From Fragilaria crotonensis (lineage: Eukaryota; Bacillariophyta; Fragilariophyceae; Fragilariales; Fragilariaceae), in NCBI GenBank assembly GCA_022925895.1, contig JAKSYS010000526.1, positions 1 through 43,807 of the forward strand: DNA of 43,807 nucleotides, written 5' to 3'. The notes below the pieces were generated by a model. It had not been told where the DNA came from and made no database searches. It saw nothing but the letters and a program-made list of their open reading frames with translations. Below are positions 41,223 through 43,807 of the stretch, in pieces (positions within the stretch are counted from its first letter, which is position 1; every line of letters starts with the position of its first letter). The position numbers were made by a program, and so were the translations under genes.

Positions 41223-42129
41223 GATCAAGCGTCGTCAGCAGGAAGGGTGAACCTGATTGTCGTGACAAACGATGAGAACGATTCGACAACCGAGTTAGGG
41301 GCCTGGATCGGGGATCGGGGATCGTCTGGCGTCGGGTCTGTCGAATTTGAGACCAGAGCTCTACGTAAATTAATTGGTAATCAAATCATGCCGCGTATCC
41401 ACCCTTCTAAACTTGGATTGATTTTTTTTGTATAGTGACACTGCCTCAGTAGTATAAGTACTCGGAGTTCGGACTGCGGATTACATACATTGCCTGTGGA
41501 AATTATTGATAGTTTCGTGTGGAAAACGGATATCACCTGGCAAAGATACTCGTTAGGTGCTGGAGTGCGGAGCAAGATAAAGTTACTTGGGAGTGCTGTT
41601 GCGAGGACGAAAGTGAAGATGAGCAGTTCGTATATTGTGAGCTACTAATTAGTATGCTAGCTCTATGAAGTTGACGCCTCCCTTGACACCTATCGTACAA
41701 CGTTGGTCGAAGGCGTTCTTCGCAATCGTTCGTTTGGGTTGATTAGTTCAACCATTTGATGCCTGGGAAGTTTAGTTAGGTGATGTGCCGTCACCATAAC
41801 ACTCGAAAGAGGGGACAGTCTCTTCTCGCGGGAACACATGTTGGAGCCAGAAGAACGTTGACCGAAAGTCGGTAGGACGGTAGGACAGTCCTCCACAACT
41901 GTAGGTCGGTCCGGTACCAACATACCACATTTCTGGCTCGAGGCACTAAGGCACAGACACTGCCCATAGCCGTACGCTTTTGTCGACTACTGGAGTATGC
42001 GGAACGATATGCATGCATACGAGGTCTTACAACATGTACTTTTTTCGTTCTTACATATAGTTCCTGTCCCCACCCCCCAGAGTTGCTCGCTTTTGTGGGT
42101 TACATCGATCACTACCGGTGCAGTAGAGA
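41223..42129. other. Intergenic between CaaX gene and copia element
   Basis: No gene is supported. A short tandem GGGGATC word occurs at about 41308-41328, and GTAC words reappear near 41915. The 5' flank of the CaaX gene must lie at the left end. Confidence 0.4.
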
Positions 42130-42611
42130 TGTCGTAGTAGAGTGCCTGGAACTGATACAACCGGAGCTATCAATTAGTGGGCGAAGGGAGAACAAGGAAA
42201 GGTCTTTGTCGGGACAAAGAGAGAGTTTCTTGAAGTTGGCGATGAGCGAAGAAAAGTTCAGATGACGAATAATTGTGAGAGATTATTTTAATTCTAAAGT
42301 AACAGGTAAATTGGAACCTGCAGAGCTTCAGTAGCTTTGATATGAAGCAATCGGTCATTTTGGTAGCTTCGCTATTGATCTCAGTAGAAGTGTGAAGTGT
42401 GAGTAAACGAAGAGGTTCGTTCACTCGTTTGTAACCAATAAGAATGATCACCAAAGTGTGATAGTAATCGAATCCGATGAAGGGTGATTCGAGTGAGTGC
42501 CGGTTGAATAAATGCCATTCATTCACATTTGAACTCCAAAGCGGTACGCAGTACGTGAAGCTGTCTTCTATCCGTAGGTTAGTAGCACAGTAGACAGTAC
42601 AGTACCCCACA
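42130..42611 (-). repeat. Candidate 3' LTR of copia element
   Basis: Just after the pol stop codon on the minus strand comes a purine-rich GAATGAGGGAG, a plausible polypurine tract. It is followed by TGTGGGGTACTG, a plausible LTR start (TG at 42611). A matching ACA end could be at 42130, but this limit is only a guess because the 5' LTR is outside the window. The start is better supported than the end. Confidence 0.35.
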
Positions 42612-42640
42612 CTCCCTCATTCAATCGCACTCGACGAGAG

Positions 42641-43807
42641 TTACCAACCCAAAATGGCGAGGCGCAAACGGGAGAAAAGGGTCGTTGGCAATGGCTTGGT
42701 GTAGATGTCCGCTTCCTGGTTTGCAGAAGTGACGGGATAGAGCGAGATCTCGCCCCTCGCAACGTGATCACGAAAGTGGTGGTATTTGACATTCAAATGC
42801 TTGGTGCGGGGACGCATTTTGGGAACTTGAGCCATAGTTAGCGCACCACTGTTGTCTTCGAAGACTTTGCAATGGATTCTCGGATTGGTAGCGACATTTG
42901 GGATGCCGTGTCTCTGAGCTTCCTTCAAAAGTTCCATGAGGCATATGACCTCCCTCAAAGCGGATGACAACGCAACGTATTCGGCTTCTGTGGTGCTTAG
43001 GGCGGTTTCAGTTTGAAGTTTGGATTGCCACACGATTGGGCAACCCGCGTACTTGATGACGTAGCCAGTTCGGGATTTCGATGTGCTTGAATCTCCCTCA
43101 GCGGTATCTGGGTTCCAAGTGCCACAGAAATCGGCATCCACGTAGCAGTCGAAAGAGGCAGTTGTCGGGTTTAGAATAATGCCCTTGTCTTTGGTTCCCA
43201 CAAGGTAGCGCCCAATATGTCGGATTGCTTCTGCGTGCGAGTGTTTTGGATTCGCTGAGAAACGTGCGCACTGGTGGACGGCGTATGACAAATCGCCTCG
43301 AGTGGATTTTTCCAAGAAGTTCAACTTGCCGACGACAGACCGATATGCCCATTCTTCTTCAAAATCAGGACCATCCGTGTCTCTGTGCAGGATGGTGGTT
43401 GACGGGGCTGGCGTGCGTTTAGGCTTGGTGTTGTCTTTGAAGCCGATGTCATTGAGAATCTGTTGGATCAAGTGTGGCTGTGACAAACGCATGCGGCCTC
43501 CCTCAAGGTGGTCGATCTTGACACCCAAATAATCACTTAGTGTCCCTTCGTCCGTGATGTCGTAGGAAGTTGTGTAGTTGGTGTCTCTTTTAAGTGACAA
43601 AATCAAATCGTCAATCTCTTTGGCGTCGGGTCCAATGAAAATTCCATCGTCAACGTACAAGAGAAAAACAGTATTGCCCTTGTAGTACACGCAGTGATCG
43701 ACCGAGCTCTGGCGATATCCGCGTTCAATTAAGCCAGTATGTATATGCTTGTTCCAAACGCGACCTGCTGACGAGTGCCATATATGTTCTTGAGTAGCTG
43801 AAGGACA
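42641..43807 (-). mobile_element. Ty1/copia retrotransposon, 3' part of pol, frameshifted at 5' side
   Basis: A minus-strand frame runs from 43768 to the stop at 42641 and encodes the end of a copia polyprotein. The reverse transcriptase catalytic box YVDD is in LLYVDDGIFIGP. Connection sequences (LSDYLGVKI, YRSVVGKLNFL, YAVHQCARFSANPK, HIGRYLVGTKDKG) and the RNase H domain (VDADFCGTW, ALSTTEAEYVALS, VFEDNSGALTMA, HLNVKYHHFRDHV) follow. Upstream of 43768 the frame breaks: the LLKNIYGTRQ segment lies one register off, consistent with a missing base near 43768. The element therefore looks inactive, unless this is an assembly error. Gag, integrase and the 5' LTR would lie beyond the window. The type fits copia elements common in diatom genomes. 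Confidence 0.9.

Overview
The window reads as nuclear DNA of a photosynthetic stramenopile, most likely a diatom. Genes are split by short GT-AG introns (most 59-142 nt). The DXR protein starts with a signal peptide followed by a motif close to the diatom plastid-targeting site. One protein carries a domain (WT-EE...GTTLR-YL--KL-CDPMRITKKF...CIGK--F) that I recall as expanded in diatoms. A Ty1/copia polymerase fragment lies at the right edge. Genus cannot be fixed from sequence alone. I see no rRNA, tRNA, CRISPR array or prokaryote-style operon.

Layout. 0.5-5.6 kb: an acidic/basic repeat protein (+), a 6-phosphofructo-2-kinase/fructose-2,6-bisphosphatase with a damaged phosphatase site (+), and a small membrane-anchored protein (-). 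5.6-11.1 kb: a gene-poor stretch with a degenerate ~120-bp tandem array and a 29-bp tandem array. 11.1-17.0 kb: a CDP-alcohol phosphatidyltransferase/cytidylyltransferase-like fusion (+), plastid DXR (-), a small multi-pass membrane protein (+) and an M48 metallopeptidase (+). 17.2-18.8 kb: the diatom-type WT-EE/GTTLR protein (-). 20.2-23.5 kb: a long intact DDE transposase-like ORF preceded by a perfect-stem inverted repeat. 23.8-35.8 kb: a PRP40-like WW/FF splicing protein (+), an ARM-repeat protein with a reading-frame break near its start (-), TSR3 (-) and a very large TRF4-type nucleotidyltransferase (+). 36.2-41.2 kb: a multi-pass membrane protein (+) whose stop codon overlaps that of a convergent MO25 gene (-), then a small two-exon protein ending in a CaaX box (-). 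42.1-43.8 kb: the 3' part of a copia element (-).

The genes are mostly unrelated housekeeping functions: glycolytic control, isoprenoid synthesis, phospholipid head-group chemistry, splicing, rRNA modification, RNA 3'-end addition and kinase scaffolding. I see no multigene pathway or defence system. The points most worth a second look are the apparent loss of catalytic residues in two metabolic proteins (PFK-2/FBPase-2 and the CDP-alcohol/cytidylyltransferase fusion), the CaaX protein, the transposase with its hairpin, and the GTAC-rich palindromic sequence recurring in most intergenic regions. All exon structures were inferred by eye from splice signals, frame continuity and protein similarity, with no transcript support.
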